Positions 17,902 to 26,985 of a DNA stretch of 55,691 nt are shown here, in pieces. The stretch is taken from contig CAYRXC010000003.1 of assembly GCA_964428195.1 (NCBI GenBank), positions 1 to 55,691 on the forward strand, read 5' to 3'. This DNA is from JAAYGD01 sp964428195. GTDB lineage: Bacteria > Bacillota_I > Bacilli_A > RF39 > UBA660. The translations under genes were made by a program, and so were the position numbers. Position 1 is the first letter of the stretch. Each line of letters opens with the position of its first letter. The notes under the pieces were generated by a model. It had not been told where the DNA came from, ran no database searches, and saw only the letters and a list, made by a program, of their open reading frames with translations.

Positions 17902-18450
17902 ATGTATTCTTATATAAAAGGATTATTAGTTGATATTAAAGCTACATATGTAGTAATAGAAAATAATGGAATTGGATATAAGATATTTGTATCAAATCCT
18001 TATTCATTTAAATTGGATGAAGATTATAAATTATATATTCATACCCAAATTAGAGAAGATGAACATTCATTATATGGTTTTAAAGAAGTTGAAGAAATTG
18101 ATTTATTTTTGAAATTGATTGAAGTAAAAGGGGTAGGACCTAAGATGGCTTTGCCAATGCTTGCTACAGGTTCTCCAGCAGGAATAATAGACGCTATAAA
18201 TAGAGAAAACATATTATATTTAAAAAAGTTTCCTAAAATAGGAGATAAAGTAGCCAAACAAATAATATTGGATCTAAAAGGAAAACTTAATGTTGAAAAT
18301 ATTAAAGTAGATTCACCTGATGAATTAGATGAAGCTCTAAGAGGATTAGGATATAAGACTCAAGATATAATGAGAGTTGTTCCTAAGATAGATAAAGATT
18401 TAACTATTGAAGAAAAAATAAAGATGGCATTAAAATTATTGCTTAAATAG
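17902..18450 (+). CDS. ruvA: Holliday junction helicase subunit RuvA
   Basis: The 182-residue protein binds four-way junctions as a tetramer and loads RuvB. An OB-fold N-domain (MYSYIKGLLVDIK) is followed by helix-hairpin-helix motifs (EVKGVGPKMAL and FPKIGDKVAKQIILDLKGKL) and a small C-terminal RuvB-contact domain, a little shorter than the usual 200 residues. It sits eight bases before ruvB in the conserved order and begins after GGGAGTGA. Confidence 0.97.
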   Translation: MYSYIKGLLVDIKATYVVIENNGIGYKIFVSNPYSFKLDEDYKLYIHTQIREDEHSLYGFKEVEEIDLFLKLIEVKGVGPKMALPMLATGSPAGIIDAINRENILYLKKFPKIGDKVAKQIILDLKGKLNVENIKVDSPDELDEALRGLGYKTQDIMRVVPKIDKDLTIEEKIKMALKLLLK

Positions 18451-18458
18451 GAGGTAAA

Positions 18459-19463
18459 ATGGAAGAAAGAGTTATTACTAATAAAAAAATTGAAGAAGAT
18501 CAATTTGAATCTTCCATAAGACCGGATAGCTTAGATGAATATATAGGTCAAACTGAAGTAAAAGAAAACATGAAGGTATTTATTGAAGCTTCAAAGATGA
18601 GAGATGAATCTTTAGATCATGTTCTTCTGTACGGTCCTCCAGGATTAGGCAAAACTACTTTAGCATATATTATTGCACATGAATTAGGAAGAAACATTAA
18701 AACTGCTAGCGGACCATCTATTGAAAAAAGTGGAGATTTAGCAGCTATTTTATCTACTTTAGAACCTGGTGATGTTTTATTTATAGATGAAATACATAGA
18801 ATGCCAAGGTATATCGAAGAAATATTATATCCTGCAATGGAAGATTTCTCTTTGGACATAATTGTGGGTACTGATGGAAATAGTAGAAATATTAAAATAG
18901 ATTTGCCACCATTTACTTTGGTTGGAGCTACAACCAGAGCTGGAGACTTGACTAGTCCTTTAAGAGATAGATTTGGGATAGTATCAAAATTAGATTATTA
19001 TTCTGAAGAAGAATTATTTCAAATTATTAAAAGAACCAGTAGAGTATTGGAAATAAGTATTGAGGATGATGCTGCAAAAGAATTAGCGAAAAGAAGTAGA
19101 GGAACTCCAAGAGTTGCCAATAGATTATTTAAAAGAGTAAGAGATTTTGCGTTGGTTATGGGAAATGGAAGTATTGATAAGAAAATTACTAAACTAGCAT
19201 TAGACAGATTAAAAGTAGATGCATTAGGTTTAGACAGTACAGATAATCAATTATTAGAAGCTATAATTAATAAGTTTAATGGTGGTCCAGTGGGCATAGA
19301 TTCTTTAGCATCTTCAATAGCTGAAGAAGTATCTACGATAGAAGATGTTTATGAACCATATTTAATTAAATTGGGATTTATGAAAAGAACTAATAGGGGA
19401 AGAATAGTAACAGAAAAAGCTTATGAACATTTAAATATTAAACCTGATAATAAATTATTTTAG
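18459..19463 (+). CDS. ruvB: Holliday junction helicase ATPase RuvB
   Basis: The 334-residue AAA+ motor drives branch migration with RuvA. Walker A is GPPGLGKTT, Walker B is LFIDEIHR, and sensor and arginine-finger regions (GATTRAGDLTSPLRDRFG) and the C-terminal winged helix (GLDSTDNQLLEAI, GRIVTEKAYEHL) are all present. Length is typical. AGGAGG precedes the ATG. It forms an operon with ruvA and runs on into thyA. Confidence 0.98.
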   Translation: MEERVITNKKIEEDQFESSIRPDSLDEYIGQTEVKENMKVFIEASKMRDESLDHVLLYGPPGLGKTTLAYIIAHELGRNIKTASGPSIEKSGDLAAILSTLEPGDVLFIDEIHRMPRYIEEILYPAMEDFSLDIIVGTDGNSRNIKIDLPPFTLVGATTRAGDLTSPLRDRFGIVSKLDYYSEEELFQIIKRTSRVLEISIEDDAAKELAKRSRGTPRVANRLFKRVRDFALVMGNGSIDKKITKLALDRLKVDALGLDSTDNQLLEAIINKFNGGPVGIDSLASSIAEEVSTIEDVYEPYLIKLGFMKRTNRGRIVTEKAYEHLNIKPDNKLF

Positions 19464-19474
19464 GGAGGGAAATC

Positions 19475-20377
19475 ATGGCAAATATTGATAGAGAATATTA
19501 TAAATTAGTAAAAAAAATTATAGAAGAAGGATATTTGGTAAAAAATAGAACAGGAGTAGATTCTATTAAGATACCTGATTGGAATGTAAAATTTGATTTG
19601 AGTAAAGAGTTTCCTCTATTATCATTAAAACAAACATTTTTAAGACAAGCCGTATTAGAGATGCTTTGGATTTATCAAGCACAGTCTAATCAAGTTAAAT
19701 GGTTACAAGATAGAAATGTGCATATTTGGGATGAATGGGAAATAGATAAAGAGGGTTTTTGGACTGCTGTTCAAAATGTACCAAGAGAAGACGGAACATT
19801 AGAAAAAAAAGAAGTGAGAAAAAATTTTGGAATAGATATGGCAGGTACTATTGGAAAAGCTTATGGATATCAAGTAAATAAACATCAACTTACACAAAAA
19901 CTGATTAATACTTTAAAAAATAATAAAACAGACAGGGCAATGGTTATGAGTTTGTGGCAAGAAGAAGATATACCAAACGGAGTGTTAAGACCTTGTGTAT
20001 GGTCTTCTATGTGGGATGTGACTGATGGAAAACTAAATTCTATCGTTAATCAAAGATCGTGTGATGTTCCTTTAGGATTACCATTCAATATATCTCAATA
20101 TGCAGTATTGCAACATATGTTAGCACAAGTATCTGACTTAGACGTTGGTACAATGGTATTTAATATTAAAGATGCACACATTTATGTAAATCAAATTGAA
20201 GCTATGAAAGAAGTCATAAGAAGATTTGAAAATTCAGATGATTATGAAGCTTCAAAATTGTGGTTAAATCCAGAAATAAAAGATTTTTTCCAATTCGATA
20301 ATTCAAAAGAATGCAAGGATGTAAAGGTATTGAATTATAAGCATCATGGCAAAATAGAAATACCTATTTCTGTATGA
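19475..20377 (+). CDS. thyA: Thymidylate synthase
   Basis: The 300-residue ThyA makes dTMP from dUMP using methylene-tetrahydrofolate. The active-site Cys is in LRPCVWSSMWDV; the family's more usual His after the Cys is Val, as I recall from some Clostridia-type ThyA. The phosphate-binding motif NQRSCDVPLGLPFN and the C-terminal dUMP/folate residues (KDAHIYVNQ) are intact. Its stop overlaps folA by four bases, pairing it with the enzyme that regenerates its folate product. Confidence 0.96.
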   Translation: MANIDREYYKLVKKIIEEGYLVKNRTGVDSIKIPDWNVKFDLSKEFPLLSLKQTFLRQAVLEMLWIYQAQSNQVKWLQDRNVHIWDEWEIDKEGFWTAVQNVPREDGTLEKKEVRKNFGIDMAGTIGKAYGYQVNKHQLTQKLINTLKNNKTDRAMVMSLWQEEDIPNGVLRPCVWSSMWDVTDGKLNSIVNQRSCDVPLGLPFNISQYAVLQHMLAQVSDLDVGTMVFNIKDAHIYVNQIEAMKEVIRRFENSDDYEASKLWLNPEIKDFFQFDNSKECKDVKVLNYKHHGKIEIPISV

Positions 20378-20847
20378 TATCTATAATTGCGGTAATTGGC
20401 AAAAATAATGAATTGGGAAAAGATAATAATTTAATATGGTATATACCTAAAGATCTAAAATATTTTAAAGAAGTAACATCAAACCATACTATAATAATGG
20501 GTAGAAAAACATTTGATTCTATTGGAATATTGCCTAATAGAAAACATATAGTATTGACTAATAGAAAAGAGATAGATGGAGTAGAAGTATCTAGCAGTGT
20601 TGAAGAATTGATTTCAAAATACAATGACAATGACGAAGAGGTATTTGTTATTGGGGGAGAATCTGTATATAGACAGTTTATAGATTATGCTAAATTAATG
20701 CACCTAACAGAGGTTGATTTAGAGTGCCTAGATGCAGATACTTATTTTCCAGCATTTAATAAAGATGAATGGGATTCAATAGAAGTAAACAATCATATGC
20801 AAGAAGACATACCGTATAAAACATTAGTATATAGAAGGAAAAAATGA
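20374..20847 (+). CDS. folA: Dihydrofolate reductase
   Basis: The 157-residue enzyme reduces dihydrofolate with NADPH. It has IIAVIGKNNELGKDNNLIWYI (residues 3-23), the PxDLKYFK active-site helix, the cofactor motif IIMGRKTFDSIG and the FVIGGESVYRQF motif. It overlaps thyA upstream and queA downstream by ATGA, so the three genes are translationally coupled. Trp is followed by Tyr-Ile-Pro where LPW-x-LP is usual, an ordinary variation. Confidence 0.95.
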   Translation: MISIIAVIGKNNELGKDNNLIWYIPKDLKYFKEVTSNHTIIMGRKTFDSIGILPNRKHIVLTNRKEIDGVEVSSSVEELISKYNDNDEEVFVIGGESVYRQFIDYAKLMHLTEVDLECLDADTYFPAFNKDEWDSIEVNNHMQEDIPYKTLVYRRKK

Positions 20848-21857
20848 AACTAGAAGATTTTAATTATGAATTAGATGAAAAATATATTGCACAGACTCCA
20901 TTGAAAGAAAGAGATCAATCAAAATTATTGGTTCTAAACAAAAAGAATGGAGAAGTAGAGCATAAAAGATTTATTGATATCGTCGATTATTTAAATAAAG
21001 ACGATATTTTAGTTATGAATGATACTAAAGTAATACCAGCAAGATTAATTGGAGAAAAAAAAGATACAAAAGCTATAATAGAATTATTATTATTAAAAAA
21101 TAATCAAGATAATTACTGGGAATGTTTAGTTAAACCAGCCAAAAGAATAAAAGAAGGAACAATAGTAATTTTTTCTGATTTGCTTATAGCAAGATGTACA
21201 GAAGTAAAAGATGAAGGTGTTAGAGTTTTTGAATTTGATTATAAAGGTATTTTTTATGAAATATTAGACAAATTAGGTGAAATGCCTCTTCCCCCATATA
21301 TTCATCAAAAATTAAAAGAAAAAGATAGATATCAGACTGTATATGCACAAAACATTGGTAGTTCAGCTGCTCCAACTGCGGGGCTTCATTTTACTGAGGA
21401 ATTATTAAAAAAAATTAATGACAAAGGAATTACAATTTGTTTTATTACTTTACATGTGGGATTAGGAACATTTAGACCTGTATCTGTAGAAAACATTCTT
21501 GAACATAAGATGCATAGTGAATATTATTCTATTTCTAAAGAAACAGCAGATATATTGAATAACAAAAAAGGTAGAATAATAAGTGTCGGCACAACTACTA
21601 CTAGGACTTTAGAAACAATTAAGAATAATTATGGTATGTTTAAAGAATGTTCTGGTTTTACTGATATATTTATTTATCCTGGTTATGAGTTTAAAGCAAT
21701 AGATGCTTTAATTACTAATTTTCATTTGCCAAAGTCTACTTTATTGATGCTTGTTAGTGCATTTTCAAGCAAAGAACACATACTAAATGCATACGAAGAA
21801 GCCAAAAAAAACAATTATAGATTTTTTTCTTTTGGAGATGCAATGCTTATAAAATAG
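20844..21857 (+). CDS. queA: S-adenosylmethionine:tRNA ribosyltransferase-isomerase (queuosine pathway)
   Basis: The 337-residue QueA adds the ribosyl part of SAM to preQ1 in tRNA to make epoxyqueuosine. Family motifs are present: the N-terminal NYELDEKYIAQTPLKERDQS, NDTKVIPARLIG, GSSAAPTAGLHFT, HVGLGTFRPV and the C-terminal INFHLPKSTLLMLVSAF-type segment. The start overlaps folA by four bases. It is followed by tgt, the partner that inserts preQ1, as in Bacillus. Confidence 0.98.
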   Translation: MKLEDFNYELDEKYIAQTPLKERDQSKLLVLNKKNGEVEHKRFIDIVDYLNKDDILVMNDTKVIPARLIGEKKDTKAIIELLLLKNNQDNYWECLVKPAKRIKEGTIVIFSDLLIARCTEVKDEGVRVFEFDYKGIFYEILDKLGEMPLPPYIHQKLKEKDRYQTVYAQNIGSSAAPTAGLHFTEELLKKINDKGITICFITLHVGLGTFRPVSVENILEHKMHSEYYSISKETADILNNKKGRIISVGTTTTRTLETIKNNYGMFKECSGFTDIFIYPGYEFKAIDALITNFHLPKSTLLMLVSAFSSKEHILNAYEEAKKNNYRFFSFGDAMLIK

Positions 21858-21881
21858 TGTATAATAATATTAGAGGGTAAT

Positions 21882-22994
21882 ATGAAAATAAAATATACAT
21901 TATTAAAAGAAGATAATCAAGCTAGGTATGGAAAAATAGAAACAAAATATGGTTCATATGAAACTCCAATGTTCATGCCAGTAGGGACAGGAGGAGCAGT
22001 TAAAATGCTTTCTAAAGAGGAATTGAGAAATGCTGGATCAGCTATAATATTGGCAAATACCTATCATTTATGGTTAAGACCGGGTGAAGATGTTGTTTCA
22101 AATGCAGGAGGACTTCACGGTTTTACTAAATATGATGGACCTATGTTGACAGATTCTGGAGGGTTTCAAGTTTTTTCTTTAGCAAAACAAAAAGATATTT
22201 CAGAAGAAGGAGTAGTATTTAAAAGCCATATTGATGGTAAAGAATTATTTCTTACTCCTGAAAAATCTATTGAAATTCAAAATAAATTGGGTGCAGATAT
22301 AATAATGAGCTTTGATGAATGTCCTCCATTTCCATCAACTTATGAATATATGAAAGATAGTGTTGAAAGAACTATTAGATGGGCTAAAAGAGGAAAAGAA
22401 GCTAACAATAGAGAAGATCAATCTTTGTTTGGAATTGTTCAAGGAGGAGAATTCGAAGATTTAAGAAAAGATAGTGCATTAAAAACTATAGAGATTGGTT
22501 TTGATGGTTATTCTATAGGTGGAACTAGTGTTGGAGAAGACAAAAAAACAATGTATAATATGATTGAGTATAGTACAAACTATTTGCCTAAAGATAAAGT
22601 AAGATATTTGATGGGAGTTGGAGAACCTATAGACATATTAGAAGGAGTTGCAAGAGGAGTAGATATATTTGATTGTGTTCTTCCAACAAGGATTGCAAGA
22701 CACGGAAATGCATTTACTAGAAAAGGGAAAATTAATTTAAAGAATTTAAAATATAAATACGATTTAACTAAATTGGATGAAGATTGTGATTGTTATACTT
22801 GTAATAATTATTCTAAATCTTATATAAGACATTTGATAATATCTAAAGAAACATTAGGAGGAAGGCTTTTATCGATTCATAATATCAGATTTTTAATTAA
22901 ACTCACCGAAGATATTAGAAAACATATTAAAGATGGTAATTATATGACTTTTATGAATGATTTTATTGATGAATATGGAGGTAATAATGAATAA
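21882..22994 (+). CDS. tgt: tRNA-guanine transglycosylase
   Basis: The 370-residue enzyme exchanges guanine-34 for preQ1 in tRNAs with GUN anticodons. It has the nucleophile and substrate-binding segments DSGGFQVFSLAK and DIIMSFDECPPFPS, VGEPIDILEGVARGVDIFDCVLPTR-type motifs, and a CxCxxC...H zinc site (CDCYTC and a later His). AGAGGG precedes the ATG. The last eight bases overlap the zinc-ribbon membrane protein gene. Confidence 0.98.
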   Translation: MKIKYTLLKEDNQARYGKIETKYGSYETPMFMPVGTGGAVKMLSKEELRNAGSAIILANTYHLWLRPGEDVVSNAGGLHGFTKYDGPMLTDSGGFQVFSLAKQKDISEEGVVFKSHIDGKELFLTPEKSIEIQNKLGADIIMSFDECPPFPSTYEYMKDSVERTIRWAKRGKEANNREDQSLFGIVQGGEFEDLRKDSALKTIEIGFDGYSIGGTSVGEDKKTMYNMIEYSTNYLPKDKVRYLMGVGEPIDILEGVARGVDIFDCVLPTRIARHGNAFTRKGKINLKNLKYKYDLTKLDEDCDCYTCNNYSKSYIRHLIISKETLGGRLLSIHNIRFLIKLTEDIRKHIKDGNYMTFMNDFIDEYGGNNE

Positions 22995-24066
22995 GTGTTC
23001 TAATTGTAACCAAGAAATAGTTGATAATAAAACGTTTTGTCCAAATTGCGGAAAGAAGTTAAAAGATGATAAATATTCTAATATCAATCCAGGTAAAACT
23101 TTTGCTATAGTAATAATAGTAATGCTCTTATTAGGAGTTGGTACTATGTATTTAATTGCTAATGTCGGTTTAGATTCTCAATTAAAAAAAATAATAGACG
23201 ATGATACTTCTATTAATAGTGAATTTAATGGAAGCTACTTAATTAAAGATGTAATAACTTCTGATCAAAGTATAGAAGAAATAAAAGAAGATATAATTGG
23301 ATTTGAAATCGAATTAAATGATAGTAAATTTAAAGTAGGATTATTTCAAATATTATGGGCAACAATTGAAAATCCAACTATTACAGATATAGATGATATG
23401 GAAACACACAAAGAAAAACTTAATATTACTACCGATGATTATAAGGGAATTAGAATAGAAGGAATAAATTCTGAGAAAGAAGGAACTCTTAAAGATATTT
23501 TTGAATTAATAAAAATAGATGATGTAGTATTTTTACATTACAACAATTCTTATTTTCAATTAGAATTATCTGATTATGGATTTGATTCAACAGATACATT
23601 TTATAAAATTCAATTAGTAGATAAGAAATATAATAAAGCTATAAATAATGAAATAGATAAATTAAACAAGCATATTAAAGATAATGTCGAAAAACAAACC
23701 AATGAGATATATATTGAAAGCTATGAAGAATATAAAGATGGGGATGTAACTCATTTAGTTGTAAAAGAAAGTGATGCTTATATTAATTCGGGAATATATA
23801 CTAACATAATAAGTTTATCCTTTAATGATGAAACTGGAATCAAATATGATTTGAATTCATATTTGGAACATAAAGGATTAAGTTTCGAAGAAATTACGTC
23901 GAAATATGATCAATTAAAAGAAATAAAATATCAATCGAGTGTTGATGAAGTAATAGAAAAATATAGTATAAAACCCACTTCAACATTTTATGTAATAGAC
24001 AATAAAATATATATTCTATGTGGAACCAATCAGTGGGGAATGATATTTTTAGATATAGAATTATAA
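22987..24066 (+). CDS. Zinc-ribbon, single-pass membrane protein of unknown function
   Basis: The 359-residue protein starts at ATG 22987 after GGAGGT, inside the tgt end. Residues 1-22 form a C4 zinc ribbon (CSNC and CPNC). A membrane helix spans about 30-50, and an extracytoplasmic domain of about 300 residues follows, acidic and rich in Ile and Asn. Such zinc_ribbon_2-plus-membrane layouts are common in Firmicutes and are often of unknown role. No enzyme motif is visible. A terminator follows directly. Confidence 0.7.
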   Translation: MNKCSNCNQEIVDNKTFCPNCGKKLKDDKYSNINPGKTFAIVIIVMLLLGVGTMYLIANVGLDSQLKKIIDDDTSINSEFNGSYLIKDVITSDQSIEEIKEDIIGFEIELNDSKFKVGLFQILWATIENPTITDIDDMETHKEKLNITTDDYKGIRIEGINSEKEGTLKDIFELIKIDDVVFLHYNNSYFQLELSDYGFDSTDTFYKIQLVDKKYNKAINNEIDKLNKHIKDNVEKQTNEIYIESYEEYKDGDVTHLVVKESDAYINSGIYTNIISLSFNDETGIKYDLNSYLEHKGLSFEEITSKYDQLKEIKYQSSVDEVIEKYSIKPTSTFYVIDNKIYILCGTNQWGMIFLDIEL

Positions 24067-24088
24067 GAAAAAAACTTATAATTTTTTT
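24061..24088 (+). terminator. Rho-independent terminator
   Basis: TTATAAG (24061-24067) pairs with CTTATAA (24075-24081) over an A7 loop, followed by seven Ts. It includes the stop codon of the zinc-ribbon gene and precedes the AlkD-like gene, whose GAGG ribosome site starts just after the T run. Confidence 0.75.
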
Positions 24089-24097
24089 GAGGTGAAT

Positions 24098-24793
24098 ATG
24101 TACTTTGAGATTATAGAGCTTTTCAAGTCGTTAGAAAATAAAGATAATAAGAAAATAATGCAAAGATTTTTTAAAACAGGAAAAGGAGAATATGGAGAAG
24201 GGGATATATTTCTCGGGATAAAAGTTCCTGTATTAAGAAAAATATCAAAAGATTATTATGATAAACTTAGTTTAAAAGAAGTGGAAAGATTGTTACATAA
24301 TAAATATCATGAAATAAGATTAACAGCACTATTTATAATGATTTTGAAATATAAAGAAGAACCTAATAAGATTTATGATATGTATTTAAGAAACACAAAA
24401 TATATTAATAATTGGGATTTAGTCGATTTAAGTGCTTCTTATATAATAGGTAGGCATATATTTGAAAATAATATTTCTAAAAACATAATATATGAATTAT
24501 CTGATAAAGAACTATGGGATCAAAGAATTGCAATATTATCAACTCATTATTTTATAAAAAAAAATGAATTTGAAGATACTATTAATCTCTCAAAAAAATA
24601 TCTTAATACTAAACATGATTTAATAAAAAAAGCTGTAGGATGGATGCTAAGAGAAATAGGCAAAAGAGATGAATTAGTATTACTTAAATTTTTAAATGAA
24701 AACATAAAAGATATTCCGGGAATAACATTCAGTTATGCAACAGAAAGAATATCAAAAGAAGAAAAAAATAAACTAAATATAAAAAGAAAATAA
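24098..24793 (+). CDS. AlkD-like DNA alkylation repair glycosylase (HEAT-repeat)
   Basis: The 231-residue protein belongs to the DNA alkylation repair family, which removes 3- and 7-alkylpurines using a HEAT-repeat fold. Known AlkD active residues have counterparts here: Trp and Asp in NNWDLVDLSA and Trp in VGWMLREIGKRD. The motif GIKVPVLRKISK is also characteristic. The ATG at 24098 follows GAGGTGAAT; an in-frame GTG six bases upstream is part of the ribosome site. It is a stand-alone gene just before the CIRCE-controlled clpB. Confidence 0.88.
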   Translation: MYFEIIELFKSLENKDNKKIMQRFFKTGKGEYGEGDIFLGIKVPVLRKISKDYYDKLSLKEVERLLHNKYHEIRLTALFIMILKYKEEPNKIYDMYLRNTKYINNWDLVDLSASYIIGRHIFENNISKNIIYELSDKELWDQRIAILSTHYFIKKNEFEDTINLSKKYLNTKHDLIKKAVGWMLREIGKRDELVLLKFLNENIKDIPGITFSYATERISKEEKNKLNIKRK

Positions 24794-24807
24794 TCATAAT
24801 AATTATA

Positions 24808-24834
24808 TTAGCACTCAATATTGACAAGTGCTAA
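24808..24834 (+). promoter_or_regulatory. CIRCE operator (HrcA-binding inverted repeat)
   Basis: TTAGCACTC (24808-24816), a nine-base spacer, then AAGTGCTAA (24826-24834) matches the CIRCE consensus with one mismatch in the right arm. It overlaps the -35 box of the clpB promoter, so HrcA repression of clpB is likely. Confidence 0.93.
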
Positions 24835-24848
24835 TTTTTTGTTATAAT
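24821..24848 (+). promoter_or_regulatory. clpB promoter overlapping CIRCE
   Basis: TTGACA (24821-24826) and TATAAT (24843-24848) are 16 bases apart. The -35 box lies inside the operator, so bound HrcA would block RNA polymerase. Confidence 0.85.
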
Positions 24849-24866
24849 TATTAATGGGTGATTATT

Positions 24867-26960
24867 ATGAATGAATATCAAGAAAATTTAGAGAATGTTT
24901 TAGAGAAGTATGGAAGAGATATTGTTCAAAGTGTTAAAGATGGAAAAATAGATCCAATAATAGGAAGAGATGAGGAAGTTAGAAGTATAACTAGAATACT
25001 ATCTAGGAAGACTAAAAACAATCCTGTTTTAATTGGGGAGCCAGGAGTTGGTAAGACAGCAATAGTAGAAGGTTTAGCAAGAAGAATAGTATCTAATGAT
25101 GTACCAGAGAGTTTAAAAGAAAAAACAATATGGGAACTTGATATGGGTGCTTTAATTGCGGGTGCAAAATATAGAGGAGAATTTGAAGAAAGATTAAAGG
25201 CAGTACTTAATGAAATAAAAAAAAGTGATGGAAATATAATTCTATTTATTGATGAAATTCATATGATAGTTGGGGCAGGTAAATTAGAAGGTGCAATCGA
25301 TGCTTCTAATATGTTAAAACCAATGTTAGCAAGGGGGGAAATACATTGTATTGGTGCTACAACATTAAATGAATATAGAAAGTATATTGAATCAGATGGT
25401 GCTTTAGAAAGAAGATTTCAAAAAGTAATAGTAAGTGAACCCACTGTAGAAGATACTATTACTATTTTAAGAGGATTAAAAGAAAAATATGAATTATTTC
25501 ACGGAGTAACGATAACTGATAAAGCAATCATTAGTTCTGCTACTTTATCAGATAGATATATAACAGATAGATTTTTGCCAGATAAAGCTATTGATTTAAT
25601 CGATGAAGCTTGTGCAACTATAAAGATGCAACTAGATTCTGTACCTACAGAGATAGATACTATAACAAGAAAGATAATGCAACTTGAAATTGAAAGACAA
25701 GCTATAAAGAAAGAAAAAGATGAAGAATCTATTAAAAGATTGAATAAACTAGATGAAGAGCTATATCAATTAAAATTAAAAGAAAAGGATTTAAAGAATG
25801 TCTGGGAAGAAGAAAAATCGATCAATGAAAAGATAAATAAGAAGAAGACTGAGCTAGATAATGCTAAGTATAGATTAGAACAAGCGGAAAATGTTTATGA
25901 TTTAGAATCGTTGGCTAAGATTCTACATGGAGAAATTCCGAGATTAGAAAAAGAATTAAAGGAACTAAAAGAAAAATCAGAAAATAAAATGTTAAGTGAT
26001 ATTGTCAACGAAGAATCAATAGCTAATATTATTTCTAAATGGACTAGAATTCCTATTACAAAATTAGTAGAAAGTGAGAAAGAAAAATTACTTAGTTTAG
26101 AAGATGAAATGAAAAAAAGAGTAGTCGGGCAAGATGCAGCTTTAAAGATGGTTTCTGATGCTATTATTAGGGCAAGAGCGGGAATAAAAGACTCTAGTAG
26201 ACCAATTGGTACATTTTTATTTTTGGGGCCTACAGGAGTAGGAAAAACAGAAGTAGCAAGAACTTTAGCATATCAATTATTTGATGATGAGAAACATATG
26301 ATAAGATTAGACATGTCTGAATATATGGAAGCATTTAATGTTTCAAGATTAATAGGTTCTCCACCGGGATATATAGGATATGATGAGGGTGGACAATTAA
26401 CAGAGGCAGTAAGAAGAAATCCTTATAGTATAGTATTATTTGACGAGATAGAAAAAGCTCATAAAGACGTCTTCAATATATTACTTCAAATATTGGATGA
26501 TGGAAGAATTACAGACAGTCATGGTAGATTGATTGATTTTAAAAACACTATAATTATAATGACATCTAATTTGGGAAGCGAATATATAGTAGAAGGTCAA
26601 TATGATAAAGTGGATCTTGAATTAAAAGAAACATTCAGACCAGAGTTTTTAAATAGAATAGATGAAATTATATTGTTTAATTCTTTGGATAAAGAGTCTA
26701 TCAAAAAGATAATAAACATGCAAATAAAATTATTAGAAAATAAACTAAAGGAATACAATTTTAATATTGAATTAACTCAAAAAGCAATAGATTATATTAT
26801 GGAAAAAGCATATGATATTAATTATGGAGCAAGGCCAATAAAAAGATTTATCAGTAAGAATATTGAAACCATAATTGCAAAAGAAATAATCGAAGGAAAC
26901 TATAAAAATAATAAGACTATTATTATTGATTGTGAGGATAACAAAATAATACTAAAGTAA
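24867..26960 (+). CDS. clpB: ClpB-type disaggregase lacking the N-terminal domain
   Basis: The 697-residue AAA+ chaperone works with DnaK to rescue aggregated proteins. Two ATPase modules are intact: Walker A GEPGVGKTA (near residue 58) and GPTGVGKTE (near 456), with FIDEIH and LFDEIEK Walker B motifs. A Glu/Lys-rich coiled-coil middle domain (about 260-400) and SPPGYIGYDEGGQLTEAVRR favour ClpB over ClpC or ClpE. The substrate-binding N-domain (about 145 residues) is missing. The ATG 24867 is chosen over a GTG at 24858 that forms part of the ribosome site. Heat-shock control by CIRCE is visible upstream. Confidence 0.92.
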   Translation: MNEYQENLENVLEKYGRDIVQSVKDGKIDPIIGRDEEVRSITRILSRKTKNNPVLIGEPGVGKTAIVEGLARRIVSNDVPESLKEKTIWELDMGALIAGAKYRGEFEERLKAVLNEIKKSDGNIILFIDEIHMIVGAGKLEGAIDASNMLKPMLARGEIHCIGATTLNEYRKYIESDGALERRFQKVIVSEPTVEDTITILRGLKEKYELFHGVTITDKAIISSATLSDRYITDRFLPDKAIDLIDEACATIKMQLDSVPTEIDTITRKIMQLEIERQAIKKEKDEESIKRLNKLDEELYQLKLKEKDLKNVWEEEKSINEKINKKKTELDNAKYRLEQAENVYDLESLAKILHGEIPRLEKELKELKEKSENKMLSDIVNEESIANIISKWTRIPITKLVESEKEKLLSLEDEMKKRVVGQDAALKMVSDAIIRARAGIKDSSRPIGTFLFLGPTGVGKTEVARTLAYQLFDDEKHMIRLDMSEYMEAFNVSRLIGSPPGYIGYDEGGQLTEAVRRNPYSIVLFDEIEKAHKDVFNILLQILDDGRITDSHGRLIDFKNTIIIMTSNLGSEYIVEGQYDKVDLELKETFRPEFLNRIDEIILFNSLDKESIKKIINMQIKLLENKLKEYNFNIELTQKAIDYIMEKAYDINYGARPIKRFISKNIETIIAKEIIEGNYKNNKTIIIDCEDNKIILK

Positions 26961-26985
26961 AAGCAAACAATTATTGTTTGCTTTT
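26959..26985. terminator. Bidirectional terminator between clpB and the glycosyltransferase operon
   Basis: A 12-bp perfect stem (26959-26970 with 26974-26985) with a three-base loop is followed by Ts on the plus strand and As on the other side. It serves convergent genes. Confidence 0.85.

Noticed and set aside
24867..26960. ClpC or ClpE instead of ClpB
   Set aside because: The long coiled-coil middle domain and the GYDEGGQLTEAVRR segment are ClpB-like, and no ClpP-binding IGF/LGF loop was noticed.
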